A stretch of 64,000 nt of DNA. Source: Sulfurospirillum sp. SCADC (GTDB taxonomy: Bacteria; Campylobacterota; Campylobacteria; Campylobacterales; Sulfurospirillaceae). The stretch covers positions 1 to 64,000 of the forward strand of contig NZ_JQGK01000013.1 in NCBI RefSeq assembly GCF_000743525.1. Direction: 5' to 3'. Below, in pieces: positions 43,046 to 51,859 of the stretch (positions are counted from its first letter, which is position 1; every line of letters begins with the position of its first letter). The notes beneath the pieces were generated by a model, which saw only the letters and a list, made by a program, of their open reading frames with translations, did not search any database and was not told the origin of the DNA. The translations under genes and the position numbers were made by a program.

Positions 43046-45626
43046 TGTGACCCTCTAACAGTGCTTTAAAGGCGTGAAGCCCTTGCATATCAAAAGCATC
43101 GCCGTCTAACTCGTCTATCATGAGAGAAAGCTCTTTCTCTGTTTTTTGCATCTCATCTTCGATACTCTGGAGCGTTGTTTCGTACTTGTTGGCGAGTTCT
43201 TGAAGTGTACTTGTAAGATTGTCGATGACCCCTTTTGGTAGCTTGTAGAGTGCTTCAACAAGGGGGTTTATCCATTTGCGTTCAAGCAGTTCATACACTT
43301 GCTTATCGTCTAAGGTTTCGATGGTCTTTTTCGTTTTTAGATGTAAGGCTTCCGTGTCAGCTTTGAGCTGTTTTTTAAGGGCTTTTTCTTCTTCGATGAG
43401 CGCATCAACGCTAAGGATTTTGGCTTCGTATGTGTCTTGCTCAAACACAGCTTTTTGCTTCATCTGCGCTTTAAGCTCTTTGGCTTCTTTGGCGACTTCG
43501 GCATTGACAAAGCCATCTTTGGACTCTTTGATGGTGTCGGCTTCTTTTTCTTCTTCACTCAAAGATTCTAAGATTTCTTCATACGCTGCTAAAATCTCCG
43601 AGAGCCTTAGCTCTTTTGCTTTAAGCGCTTCTAACTCTTCTTTAAGATACGTCTCTTGCACCAATGAAAAAGGCATAATATGCCCAATCCACCCCTCTTG
43701 CACCTCTTGTTCTTTGCCATCTTTCTTTTTTAGAACCATGTTGGCATCGACTTGGCGTGTGGCTTCAAAGCCTTCGGTTTGGATGATCTCCAAATCCACA
43801 GCGATGCTATGCCAGTTGTCATCGAGCAGTTGATAGGCTTCGTAGCCATCGATGAGCGGAATGTTTTCCAAACGCTTAAAGATAGCATCGCTTAAAATGC
43901 TTTGCTCTTTTGGAATCTTAACACTTAAAACCTGCTCCAAAAGCTCTTGTTTTAGAAACTCCCTCAAGTCACCAAACGAAGCATCAAAGGTATTTGTAAA
44001 GGTTTTGATGTCGCCATGTTCTGTGATGGTTTTTTGAACGTCATCGGTTTTGATATGCGTGTATGCGCTTTCAACATCATCAAACAACGCATTTTTAAGT
44101 GTGCTAAACGCTTCCCAATACGCGCCGAGTTGGTGTATCTCGCTTTGAGGTATGCCTCCAAACATCGTGGCATAGATGTCAAAGCTCTCCTCTTGTGCGG
44201 AGCTGTCCACATAGCGTGGGATGTTGAGGTTGTACTCATTGGCGCGTATCTCATTACAGCTGACAACTTTTGAGTAGCCAGAAAGGGTGCTTCTGTTGAT
44301 GAAGGTATCGGCGATTTTTTTGATGTCTCTGGCTCTGAGTTTATTGTTTTTGCCAACTTTTTCAAACCCTTTGGACGCATCGATGATGAGTACGTCGGTG
44401 TTAACTCTTTGTTGTCTTAACACCATGATGATGGTAGGAATGCCTGTACCAAAAAAGATATTGGCAGGCAAGCCGATGATGGTATCGATATGGTTGTACT
44501 CGATGAGATTACGGCGTATGCTTCCCTCTTCACCACCACGAAAAAGCACCCCGTGCGGTAAAACGATGGTCATGATGCCATCAGGTTTGAGGTGAAAGAG
44601 GTCATGCAGTAAAAACGCATAGTCTGCTTTGGTTTTAGGAGCAAGCCCAAAACGAGCGTACCTCGGGTCAAACTCTTTGTTTTCATTGTCCCACTTTTGG
44701 GAGTACGGCGGATTTGAAACGATGGCATCGATGTACAAAGGTGCGTATGTCCCCATCGGGTCGTTTTCATCAAAATACGGCCAGTCATCTTCTAAGGTGT
44801 CCGCATTGCGGGTGATGATGTTGCTAGGAAGGATGCCTCTCATGACTAAGTTCATACGGGTAAGGTTATACGTGTTTTGTTTGAGCTCTTGAGCGTAGTA
44901 TTTGATGTTGTTTTCATTATCCATGTGTTTTGCCACACTGTTACCGATGTTGATAAGCAGTGAGCCTGAGCCACTTGTAGGATCGTAAATCTCTATCTTT
45001 TTTCTATCTTTTAGGGCGTGTGCCACGAGTTCTGACATCAAGACAGAGACTTCATGCGGGGTATAAAACTCTCCTGCTTTTTTCCCAGCAGTCGCTGCAA
45101 ACATACCGATGAGGTACTCATAGATAAAGCCTAGCACATCGTAGTCTTGTTTGGAGTTCATCGGTATGTCTTTGATGAGATACAGCAAAGAGCTAATCGC
45201 TTTTGTTTGAGACTGTGCATTTTCACCGAGCTTACTCAGACCTGTTTGCAAGGTGTCAAAAATGCCATCAAAGAGTTTTTTATGCTCTTTGCTAATCAAA
45301 CGGCTAAATGCAGACAAAGCATCTCTCACATTGGAGACATCAAAATCACGTCCGAGTTTTATCCATGTCGAAAAGAGGTTTTCATATGCAATGAAAAAAC
45401 CAAGCTTTTCTTTAAAATAGGTCACATTTTCGGCATCTTCTTCCGATAAGCTTTGTAGGTCTTCTGTACTGTAGCCTTCTTGCTTTGCAAATTTTTCTTC
45501 TTTGTCACAGAGGTATTTGTAAAAAATAAACCCTAAAATATAATCTTTATACTCATTGGCTTCAATTTTTGAGCGCATTTGGTTGGCGGACTCCCAAATT
45601 TTAGCGGCTAATTGTTGTTTGTTCAT
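43032..45626 (-). CDS. hsdM: Type I N6-adenine methyltransferase subunit, extended form
   Basis: The 864-residue protein has the N-terminal HsdM helical domain (about 1-150) and the methyltransferase domain with DPTSGSGSLL (SAM binding, about 217) and SNPPYSQKW (catalytic NPPY, about 308). A long C-terminal extension of about 330 residues is rich in Glu and Lys and predicts coiled coils. Typical HsdM proteins are about 500-550 residues. The extension resembles that of some HsdM subtypes with extra C-terminal domains. It methylates adenine at sites chosen by HsdS. First gene of the operon. Confidence 0.92.
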   Translation of the reverse strand: MNKQQLAAKIWESANQMRSKIEANEYKDYILGFIFYKYLCDKEEKFAKQEGYSTEDLQSLSEEDAENVTYFKEKLGFFIAYENLFSTWIKLGRDFDVSNVRDALSAFSRLISKEHKKLFDGIFDTLQTGLSKLGENAQSQTKAISSLLYLIKDIPMNSKQDYDVLGFIYEYLIGMFAATAGKKAGEFYTPHEVSVLMSELVAHALKDRKKIEIYDPTSGSGSLLINIGNSVAKHMDNENNIKYYAQELKQNTYNLTRMNLVMRGILPSNIITRNADTLEDDWPYFDENDPMGTYAPLYIDAIVSNPPYSQKWDNENKEFDPRYARFGLAPKTKADYAFLLHDLFHLKPDGIMTIVLPHGVLFRGGEEGSIRRNLIEYNHIDTIIGLPANIFFGTGIPTIIMVLRQQRVNTDVLIIDASKGFEKVGKNNKLRARDIKKIADTFINRSTLSGYSKVVSCNEIRANEYNLNIPRYVDSSAQEESFDIYATMFGGIPQSEIHQLGAYWEAFSTLKNALFDDVESAYTHIKTDDVQKTITEHGDIKTFTNTFDASFGDLREFLKQELLEQVLSVKIPKEQSILSDAIFKRLENIPLIDGYEAYQLLDDNWHSIAVDLEIIQTEGFEATRQVDANMVLKKKDGKEQEVQEGWIGHIMPFSLVQETYLKEELEALKAKELRLSEILAAYEEILESLSEEEKEADTIKESKDGFVNAEVAKEAKELKAQMKQKAVFEQDTYEAKILSVDALIEEEKALKKQLKADTEALHLKTKKTIETLDDKQVYELLERKWINPLVEALYKLPKGVIDNLTSTLQELANKYETTLQSIEDEMQKTEKELSLMIDELDGDAFDMQGLHAFKALLEGHNASK

Positions 45627-45748
45627 TACTCTTTCCTCATTCTCATGTCGCTATACGTGGGTTTTTACGTTAGCGCACATTGTACCTAATGTATATTTTG
45701 GGTTTTATTATGGAATGTATTATAGGTGTTTGGAGTATCTTCTTAAAT

Positions 45749-46378
45749 TTACTGCATCTCACTCTTTAATTTTCCATACTTATCGCACGCTATAGAAAGT
45801 CCTTGTTCACATGCTTTTTGGTAGAGCAAAAGTGCTTTGTTTAAATCTTTTGGAGCGCCTTGTCCGTTGCGGTACATCACTCCTAGGTTATAGCAACTCT
45901 TTTCGTACCCCTCGTTGCAGGTTTTTTGGAACAATTCAAACGCTCTTGCATAATTTTGCTGAACGCCATTTCCTTTATAGTACATCAAAGCCGTGTTATA
46001 ACATCCTCTGGTATGCCCATTTTCACAGGTTTTATAAAAGAGGGTAAAGGCTTTAATGGTGTCTTTGGCAACACCCTCACCGCTCTCGTACATCATACCT
46101 AGGTTATAACACGCATCGCTAAAATCACCCTCGCACGCTTTGGTAAAAAGCGCAACGGCTTTGGCATCGTCTTTATAAACACCCAGTCCTGCGTCGTACA
46201 TATTGGCAAGGTTGTAGCACGCTTCAGCGTTATTGGCTTCACAAGCCGTTTGAAAAAATGCAGCGGCACTACCATAGTCACTCTTCTCATACGCTGCAAT
46301 GCCGTCCATCAAATCATCCGCATACGACAACGGCGCACAGAGTACTAAAAATGCTAAAAGGTGTAAAATTTTTTTCAT
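45749..46378 (-). CDS. Secreted cysteine-rich Sel1-repeat protein (Hcp-like)
   Basis: The 209-residue protein has a signal peptide (MKKILHLLAFLVLCAPLSYA). About five Sel1-like repeats of 36 residues follow, each with a Cys pair eight residues apart (CEANNAEAC, CEGDFSDAC, CENGHTRGC, CNEGYEKSC, CEQGLSIAC). This disulfide pattern is typical of Helicobacter cysteine-rich proteins (Hcp) and relatives. It is probably a periplasmic or secreted scaffold; some relatives bind beta-lactams or peptidoglycan fragments. Its neighbour upstream is a lipoprotein gene 9 bp away. Confidence 0.9.
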   Translation of the reverse strand: MKKILHLLAFLVLCAPLSYADDLMDGIAAYEKSDYGSAAAFFQTACEANNAEACYNLANMYDAGLGVYKDDAKAVALFTKACEGDFSDACYNLGMMYESGEGVAKDTIKAFTLFYKTCENGHTRGCYNTALMYYKGNGVQQNYARAFELFQKTCNEGYEKSCYNLGVMYRNGQGAPKDLNKALLLYQKACEQGLSIACDKYGKLKSEMQ

Positions 46379-46387
46379 ATTAACTCC

Positions 46388-47053
46388 TTATTTGTACTTT
46401 CCGTGATAGGTGATTTCATCAAATAATAACTCTTCCACCAGTTCAGGAAACGATCGCATATTTAAGAAAATAGCCATATTTTTAGCGATGAACATTGGGT
46501 TATTTGCCGTAGTGATAGAGTGTATAAGCACTTCTTGATCTGCCTTACTGTAATGCTTTATGGCATAGATAAAATCCTTCACACTCTCTTTCGCCACAGG
46601 GTCGTTGGAGCGTTTTTGATACGCTGCTTGCAGGGTTTGCAAATCCCATGTCGTTTGAGAGAAGACATCGCGCATACTTTGACTGGAGAGAAACTCTTCA
46701 AAAACCTGTTTTATATCAAAGTCCATAATCAGGCTCGGCTTTGAATCGCCGATAAAATAGATATTTTCACGTCGAATCGCACCACCGTAAATGTTATTTT
46801 CTTGATACGCATGCGCAATGAAAATGGCTCTTTTACCCAAACGTTTTGTCACAACCTCACTGCTTTTCAACTGTTTCCATGAAAGTGCTTGGTACGCTTT
46901 TGGATCTTTGGTATTTTTGAGAATATCCTCTTTGATTGCGTCCTGATAGACTTTTTCAACGCTTGCTTCGCCCACCACTTCGTGATTTTCGGTACCGCTG
47001 CAGCCACCAAGGAAGCCTAAAACGATTAAACATGCCATCATAGCTCTTAGCAT
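46388..47053 (-). CDS. Lipoprotein of unknown function
   Basis: The 221-residue protein begins with a lipoprotein signal (LRAMMACLIVLGFLGGC, lipobox LGGC). I chose ATG 47053, just after a GTG, because AAGGAG lies at the right distance. The rest is a mixed alpha/beta domain with no motif I recognise. It is co-directional with the Sel1 protein gene (9 bp gap), so the two may act together in the cell envelope. Confidence 0.7.
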   Translation of the reverse strand: MLRAMMACLIVLGFLGGCSGTENHEVVGEASVEKVYQDAIKEDILKNTKDPKAYQALSWKQLKSSEVVTKRLGKRAIFIAHAYQENNIYGGAIRRENIYFIGDSKPSLIMDFDIKQVFEEFLSSQSMRDVFSQTTWDLQTLQAAYQKRSNDPVAKESVKDFIYAIKHYSKADQEVLIHSITTANNPMFIAKNMAIFLNMRSFPELVEELLFDEITYHGKYK

Positions 47054-47233
47054 CACCGGACTCCTTTACATTCGTTTCTACTTTATTCTATAACGGCATA
47101 ACTTAAACCATTACAATCCCACAAAGTTAAGTCATAAAACGCGTTACATGTAAAACGAAATTTTGACTTTTCTTGAAAAAAAGAGCCTTGTCATGCTATA
47201 CTTTACGAAATATCGAATTACAAAGAGTATTTC

Positions 47234-47884
47234 ATGATGAATCTCACCAAAATACAGATGTTACCTGCGCGCGAACAAGTCGCTTCGATCCTTCGCTCAT
47301 CCATTCTCACAGGTGGCATCAGCAAGGGTCAGTCCATCACCCTTGATAGCATCGGTGAACAAGTCGGCATGTCGCGTACTCCCGTGCGTGAAGCGTTTCA
47401 AATTCTTGCCAACGAAGGGCTCATCGAACTGCGTCAAAACCGTTGTGCCATCGTCAAAGGCATCTCCGAAGAGGCGATCAAAGACCACTATGAAATGCGC
47501 ATCTTATTGGAGACCGAAGCATTTAGGCGTGCTTGTACCCATATGAACGACCAAATTCTTGAGGCGATCATACAGATCAACAAACAAGGGAAACGTGCTA
47601 AAGAGGCAGGCGATACGCAGGCGTATAATATCGCCAATCAAGCATTTCACATGACCATTTGGGAAGCTGCAGGGAGTGAAAAACTCAAATCCTTTCTCTC
47701 TCTTTTATGGAATGGTCTCTCCATGAACCGCCTCGTCACGGCGCAAGAGTACGCGGCTATTTCACTCGCTGAACACGACCAAATGGTCGAAAAACTGATT
47801 GAAAAAGATTATGAAGGGGCGTGTCACATTATGCGCGAACACATCATCCGCAGTATGAACAGCACCCTTTCTAATTTTAAATAA
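47234..47884 (+). CDS. GntR-family regulator, FadR/FCD type
   Basis: The 216-residue protein has a winged HTH at the N-terminus (SIGEQVGMSRTPVREAFQILANEGLIEL) and an FCD ligand domain (about 80-215) with the metal-binding Asp/His set expected from HxxxH-type members (NQAFHMTIWEAAG, SLAEHDQMVEKL, CHIMREHI). FCD regulators usually bind carboxylic acids, often TCA intermediates. It converges on the fumarase operon and is divergent from the lipoprotein gene. A TTACATGTAA lies in its upstream region (47144-47153). Confidence 0.88.
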   Translation: MMNLTKIQMLPAREQVASILRSSILTGGISKGQSITLDSIGEQVGMSRTPVREAFQILANEGLIELRQNRCAIVKGISEEAIKDHYEMRILLETEAFRRACTHMNDQILEAIIQINKQGKRAKEAGDTQAYNIANQAFHMTIWEAAGSEKLKSFLSLLWNGLSMNRLVTAQEYAAISLAEHDQMVEKLIEKDYEGACHIMREHIIRSMNSTLSNFK

Positions 47885-47891
47885 CCTCAGA

Positions 47892-47918
47892 GGCGCTTTT
47901 AAAAAGCGCCTTCTCTTC
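47892..47918 (+). terminator. Terminator after the GntR gene
   Basis: GGCGCTTTT (47892-47900) pairs with AAAAGCGCC (47902-47910) and is followed by TTCTCTTCTT. It lies 8 bp after the stop codon and fits an intrinsic terminator. Confidence 0.65.
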
Positions 47919-47937
47919 TTCCTAACTCTTTGACTTC

Positions 47938-48012
47938 TTCTGCCTCGACAGAGGCAAGCTTTAGTGCCACAGCGGCTTAGCGTAGGTTTTTGGGCTTTGC
48001 CTAAAAACCGTG
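47938..48012 (-). repeat. Structured intergenic repeat, copy after the fumarase genes
   Basis: Read on the minus strand: hairpin A (TTTTTAGGC AAA GCCCAAAAA), the CTACGCTAAGCCGCTG middle, GGCACTAAAGC, then hairpin C (GCCTC TGTC GAGGC) and AGAAG. It lies directly after the stop of the beta subunit gene and may stabilise or end that transcript. Confidence 0.72.
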
Positions 48013-48013
48013 A

Positions 48014-48625
48014 TCAAAGACCCCCGATCGAAACAATGTTCTTTGACGTCTTAGCAAGCGCCTCTTCTTTTCGAGCGTGAAAGGTCACTTTATTGGCTTC
48101 AAAAAGGTTATTTCCCTCTGTATCGATGGAGATAATCAACGGGCCAAACTCTTTGACTTTGAGTATCCAAAAGGCTTCGGGCATCCCAAATTCTGGCCAC
48201 TCTTTGCCTTCGATTTTTTCCACCTCTTCGGCGGCGATCACAGCGCAACCGCCCGGGAAAACAGCGTGCACGGCAAAGCTCTCTTTGCACCCTTGCGCTG
48301 TTTTGGTTCCCATGCCACCTTTACCGATGACCAATTTCACGCCCGTTTTGGCTAAAAACTCTTTTTCATAACGCTCCATGCGCATGCTGGTTGTGGGTCC
48401 AATGGAAACCATCTCCCAACCACCTTCGACCTCTTTCACAATCGGTCCTGCATGAAAAATGGCGATGCGATCCATCGGAAGGGAGGGCATGATATTTTCT
48501 GCCACGATTCTTCGGTGCCCTTCATCCCGACATGTCACCAATGTACCGCTCAGATAAACGATGTCTCCCACGTGAAGCGATGCAATATCTTCGTCTTGAA
48601 TCGGCGTTGTTAAAACTTTTTTCAT
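48014..48625 (-). CDS. Class I fumarate hydratase, beta subunit
   Basis: The 203-residue protein matches the C-terminal Fe-S hydro-lyase domain: IGPTTSMRMERYEKEF, VIGKGGMGTKTAQGC and PGGCAVIAAEEVEKIEG-EWPEFGMPEAFW. With the alpha subunit it forms an oxygen-sensitive 4Fe-4S fumarase that converts fumarate to malate and back. L(+)-tartrate dehydratase is the alternative in this family; the mdh and acl genes in the window favour fumarase. It overlaps the alpha gene by 4 bp (ATGA). Confidence 0.87.
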   Translation of the reverse strand: MKKVLTTPIQDEDIASLHVGDIVYLSGTLVTCRDEGHRRIVAENIMPSLPMDRIAIFHAGPIVKEVEGGWEMVSIGPTTSMRMERYEKEFLAKTGVKLVIGKGGMGTKTAQGCKESFAVHAVFPGGCAVIAAEEVEKIEGKEWPEFGMPEAFWILKVKEFGPLIISIDTEGNNLFEANKVTFHARKEEALAKTSKNIVSIGGL

Positions 48626-49521
48626 AAGCTCACTCCTGTGTGCGACACCACTTCGTACGCTAAATGTTCATCCAATCGAATAATGCCGTGACGATTTGCC
48701 CAACACCCCACCGTGACACCAACCCCTAAAACCGAAGGGTGGTGCGCCATGCCTTCCACGTGGACTGCCATCACACTGTTTTTTCCCGAAATGCCCTGAG
48801 GTCCTAACCCAATCGCGTTCAGTCCTTCTTCGATGCTTTTTTCCATCGCAGCAGCTTTAGGATGCGGATGAGAGGTGCCAATGGGTCTGAGCATCGCTTT
48901 TTTAGAGAGTTTTGCCGCAGACGTCGAACAGGTTCCAATCCCCACGCCCACTACAAGCGGCGGACAGGCGTTGATACCCCAATCGACAATCGTGTCAAAG
49001 ACAAATTTCATCGCCCCTTCATAGCCTGCAAGTGGCGGTAAAACGATGCTACGCCCCGGAAGTGAACAGCCACCACCGGCTTGGTACACTTCGATCTCGA
49101 CGTTGGTACTCTCATCCACGATCTCCCACTCGATGAACGGAACATCCGTTCCTACATTGGTTCCAGTATTTTTTTCATCAAACACTTCAACCGCATTGAG
49201 GCGCAGTGGAGCGCTTTTGGTCGCAGCAATCGTCGCTTCTCTTAAAATGCTTCGTAGTTTTCCTAGCAGAGGAAAACGAGAGCCAGAACGGACAAAAAAC
49301 TGAATGACACCCGTGTCTTGACAGGTCGGGCGATTCAGTTTTTTGGCGCGATCTAAATTATCAAACATCACATCGTAAATGGCTTTTGCCAAAGGCGCTT
49401 CCTCTTTGGTTCGAAGTTCTGTGAGCTTTTTCATCACATCATCGGGGAGCTCTTTGGAGACAATATCGATAAATTTCCCTAAAATCGCTATTAGTTTTGT
49501 TTCTTGTTCGCCGCTAGACAC
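48622..49521 (-). CDS. Class I fumarate hydratase, alpha subunit
   Basis: The 299-residue protein is the N-terminal half of class I hydro-lyases, here a separate polypeptide. Cluster cysteines lie in RPTCQDTGVIQFF, GGGCSLPGRS and NACPPLVVGVGIGTCS. KNSVMAVHVEGMAHHPSVLG is a conserved part of the domain. It pairs with the downstream beta subunit. The role is fumarate/malate interconversion in the TCA cycle, in either direction. The upstream region contains two copies of the ACATGT motif (49639, 49663). Confidence 0.88.
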   Translation of the reverse strand: MSSGEQETKLIAILGKFIDIVSKELPDDVMKKLTELRTKEEAPLAKAIYDVMFDNLDRAKKLNRPTCQDTGVIQFFVRSGSRFPLLGKLRSILREATIAATKSAPLRLNAVEVFDEKNTGTNVGTDVPFIEWEIVDESTNVEIEVYQAGGGCSLPGRSIVLPPLAGYEGAMKFVFDTIVDWGINACPPLVVGVGIGTCSTSAAKLSKKAMLRPIGTSHPHPKAAAMEKSIEEGLNAIGLGPQGISGKNSVMAVHVEGMAHHPSVLGVGVTVGCWANRHGIIRLDEHLAYEVVSHTGVSL

Positions 49522-49638
49522 CCTCTACCTCCTGTTATGAAACGCCGTTTATCTCTTTTTTGTAATATGTGATATTTTATCACTATTAATTGTAGGTGAA
49601 GTGGGCTTAAAAGATTCTAAGCAGATGCCTTCTTTAGT

Positions 49639-49672
49639 TTACATGTCAAACGCATCACTTTTTTACATGTAA
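49639..49672. promoter_or_regulatory. Paired ACATGT palindromes in the fumarase/MFS divergent gap
   Basis: TTACATGTCA (49639-49648, one mismatch) and TTACATGTAA (49663-49672, perfect) lie 24 bp apart between the divergently transcribed fumarase alpha and MFS genes. The spacing is near two helical turns, which would suit a dimeric regulator. Because the motif is also common inside genes, a regulatory role is only possible. Confidence 0.35.
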
Positions 49673-49741
49673 ACCATCGCATTAACAGAAAATTTAAACT
49701 TTTACCTTATAATTTCGTCACACTAGCTTAAAGAGAAATGT

Positions 49742-50929
49742 ATGTCCCACACACTCACCGAGCGTCAGGTTGTCTTAACGCTTGCAAGCCTTTCCGCGAT
49801 CACACCTTTAGCCATTGATATGTATTTACCTGCATTCCCATCCATCGCAGCCGATCTGCATACGACCATTCCTAACGTCGAAATCAGCCTAAGCCTCTTC
49901 TTTTTTGGCATGGCAATGGGGCAACTCTTCGGCGGTCCCATCTCGGATGCGTATGGCAGACGCCCAATGATTGTCATTGGATTGGTGGTCTTTGCACTCA
50001 GCAGTTTTTTACTCACACTCACCGATGACATTACCCTGTTTTGGATCCTTAGAGGAATCCAATCGTTTGGTGGCGGCATCGCAACGGTCAATGTCTCTGC
50101 CATTGTGCGCGACATGTTTGATGGCAAAGAGAGTGCGCGCATCTTCTCACTCATCGCCATGGTGATGCTTATGGCACCTCTTCTTGCCCCAACCTTAGGC
50201 TCCTTAGTCCTCAAATTTTTCAAGTGGGAAGTCATTTTTATGAGTCTCTTTCTCTACACTTTTTTTGTACTGGGTTTTTATCTCATTCGCTTTCCGAAAG
50301 TGGAGCAAAAACGCTCCAAAATTACGCCCATTCAAAACTATAAAACCGTTCTTACCCACAAACAAGCGATGATTTTTATCGTCTCGCAAATTTTATGCAC
50401 CTCTGGAATGTACACCTACATTACCTCTTCTTCGTTTATTTACATGGAGCATTTTCATTTGAGTGCCAGTCAATTTTCGCTCTTTTTTGGTGCAAGTGTC
50501 TTGATGATGATGGTGTGCGGACGTCTTAATGCGTGGATCGTTAAGAAAAAAGATCCTCTTATGCTGCTTCGTTTTGGTATTAATGCTCAAGCCATCGTAG
50601 GAATTCTTCTGTTTGCGTCCCAAGAGAGTACGTCGGTGTATCCCATCTTTTTATTGATTGGACTTTACATCGGTCTGTTGGGATTTATTTTTTCCAATGC
50701 GGTTTCACTCATACTGGAATTTTTTCCAACGATAAGCGCCTCTGCCAATGCTATCATTGGGGTTTTGCAGTACAGTGTGGGCGCATTTATGGGCTTTATA
50801 GCAAGCTTCTTGCATGATGGAACCCTCTTTCCCATAACCGGAGTGATGATGGTGGTAAGCCTTTTAGGAACAACACTTTTGATGTTAGGAAGTAGGGGCT
50901 ATATTCCGCATCATGGTGGACAAAGCTAA
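49742..50929 (+). CDS. Bcr/CflA-type MFS drug:proton antiporter
   Basis: The 395-residue membrane protein has about 12 helices. It shows MYLPAFPSIAADL after helix 1 and GPISDAYGRRPMIVIG, the DxxGRRP loop between helices 2 and 3, as in Bcr/CflA exporters. It probably exports a toxic compound or a metabolite. It is divergent from the fumarase operon, and its end overlaps the convergent mutY gene by 45 bp. Confidence 0.88.
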   Translation: MSHTLTERQVVLTLASLSAITPLAIDMYLPAFPSIAADLHTTIPNVEISLSLFFFGMAMGQLFGGPISDAYGRRPMIVIGLVVFALSSFLLTLTDDITLFWILRGIQSFGGGIATVNVSAIVRDMFDGKESARIFSLIAMVMLMAPLLAPTLGSLVLKFFKWEVIFMSLFLYTFFVLGFYLIRFPKVEQKRSKITPIQNYKTVLTHKQAMIFIVSQILCTSGMYTYITSSSFIYMEHFHLSASQFSLFFGASVLMMMVCGRLNAWIVKKKDPLMLLRFGINAQAIVGILLFASQESTSVYPIFLLIGLYIGLLGFIFSNAVSLILEFFPTISASANAIIGVLQYSVGAFMGFIASFLHDGTLFPITGVMMVVSLLGTTLLMLGSRGYIPHHGGQS

Positions 50930-51859
50930 GATTTTTTTATCAACCGTTGAGAGGGCTAACTGCTCAATCTCTTTACATGTAAACCAACCATCGACGTTTA
51001 CATGTAAAGCATCATCTTGAATGATTTCAAGCTCGAGTTTAAAATGGCTGTAAGTGTGAATCACTTTGCCAAGACTTTTGGCATCGCTTGGTTTTTCATC
51101 GAGTTGAACAAATCCCCAAAGCCCGTGAAGCAGTCTCTGCGTGCGTTGCATAAGCCCCAACTTTCCCTCTTGAACAACGACCAAGGCAAAGCGCTTTTTC
51201 GTTGGCACTTTCGCTTTTTGAACGGCTTTTGGATAATTTTCGGGAGCATTTTTACCTTTACATGTAAACTCAAGCGGACACACCGAACAGTTTGGGTTTT
51301 TAGGTGTGCAGATCATTGCACCAATGTCCATCATCGCTTGATTATGCTCGTACGGATGTTTTACATGTAAGAGTTTCCACGCCTTTTCCCAAAGCACTTT
51401 GTCATCTTTGACGCTTAGCGCAAAGTAGCGACACACAACACGCTTCACATTGGCATCCAAGATGGGAAGCGCTTGATGGTACGCAAACGAGCAAATGGCG
51501 TGCGCCGTGCTTTTACCGATGCCTTTCAGCCCGCCAAGCTCTTCAGGATTTTTGGGCAAAACACCCTTACATGTAAGCGCAGTATGGTGAAGATTTTGAG
51601 CTCTGGTGTAGTAGCCTAGTCCTTCCCACATTTTTAAAACATCATCCAGTGAAGCCTCAGCCACACTTTGAAGTGTGGGGAAACGCTCTAAAAAAGGAAA
51701 GTAAAATCGCTCCAAAACCGTTTTAACTTGCGTTTGTTGCAGCATGATTTCGCTGAGGTATATTTTGTACGCATCATTCGTTTGGCGCCATGGAAGATCA
51801 TGACGACCGTTTGTTTGATACCACGCGTAAATCGCCTCTTTTACATTCAAGCTAAACAC
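50885..51859 (-). CDS. mutY: A/G-specific adenine DNA glycosylase MutY
   Basis: The 324-residue protein removes adenine paired with 8-oxoguanine. It has the catalytic Glu in SEIMLQQTQVKTV, the HhH motif LKGIGKSTAHAIC, the catalytic Asp in LPILDANVKRV, and the 4Fe-4S ligands CTPKNPNCSVCPLEFTC (C-x6-C-x2-C-x5-C). A C-terminal Nudix-like domain follows. The start is GTG 51859 or TTG 51862, overlapping the end of ung. Five TTACATGTAA palindromes lie inside it (50973, 50998, 51257, 51361, 51567), by far the densest cluster of the window. Confidence 0.93.
   Translation of the reverse strand: MFSLNVKEAIYAWYQTNGRHDLPWRQTNDAYKIYLSEIMLQQTQVKTVLERFYFPFLERFPTLQSVAEASLDDVLKMWEGLGYYTRAQNLHHTALTCKGVLPKNPEELGGLKGIGKSTAHAICSFAYHQALPILDANVKRVVCRYFALSVKDDKVLWEKAWKLLHVKHPYEHNQAMMDIGAMICTPKNPNCSVCPLEFTCKGKNAPENYPKAVQKAKVPTKKRFALVVVQEGKLGLMQRTQRLLHGLWGFVQLDEKPSDAKSLGKVIHTYSHFKLELEIIQDDALHVNVDGWFTCKEIEQLALSTVDKKILALSTMMRNIAPTS

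Noticed and set aside
38660-45750. Direct repeat of the tRNA-Ser 3' end as an att site for the restriction locus
   Set aside because: No second copy of the tRNA 3' end was found by eye in 45.6-47 kb.
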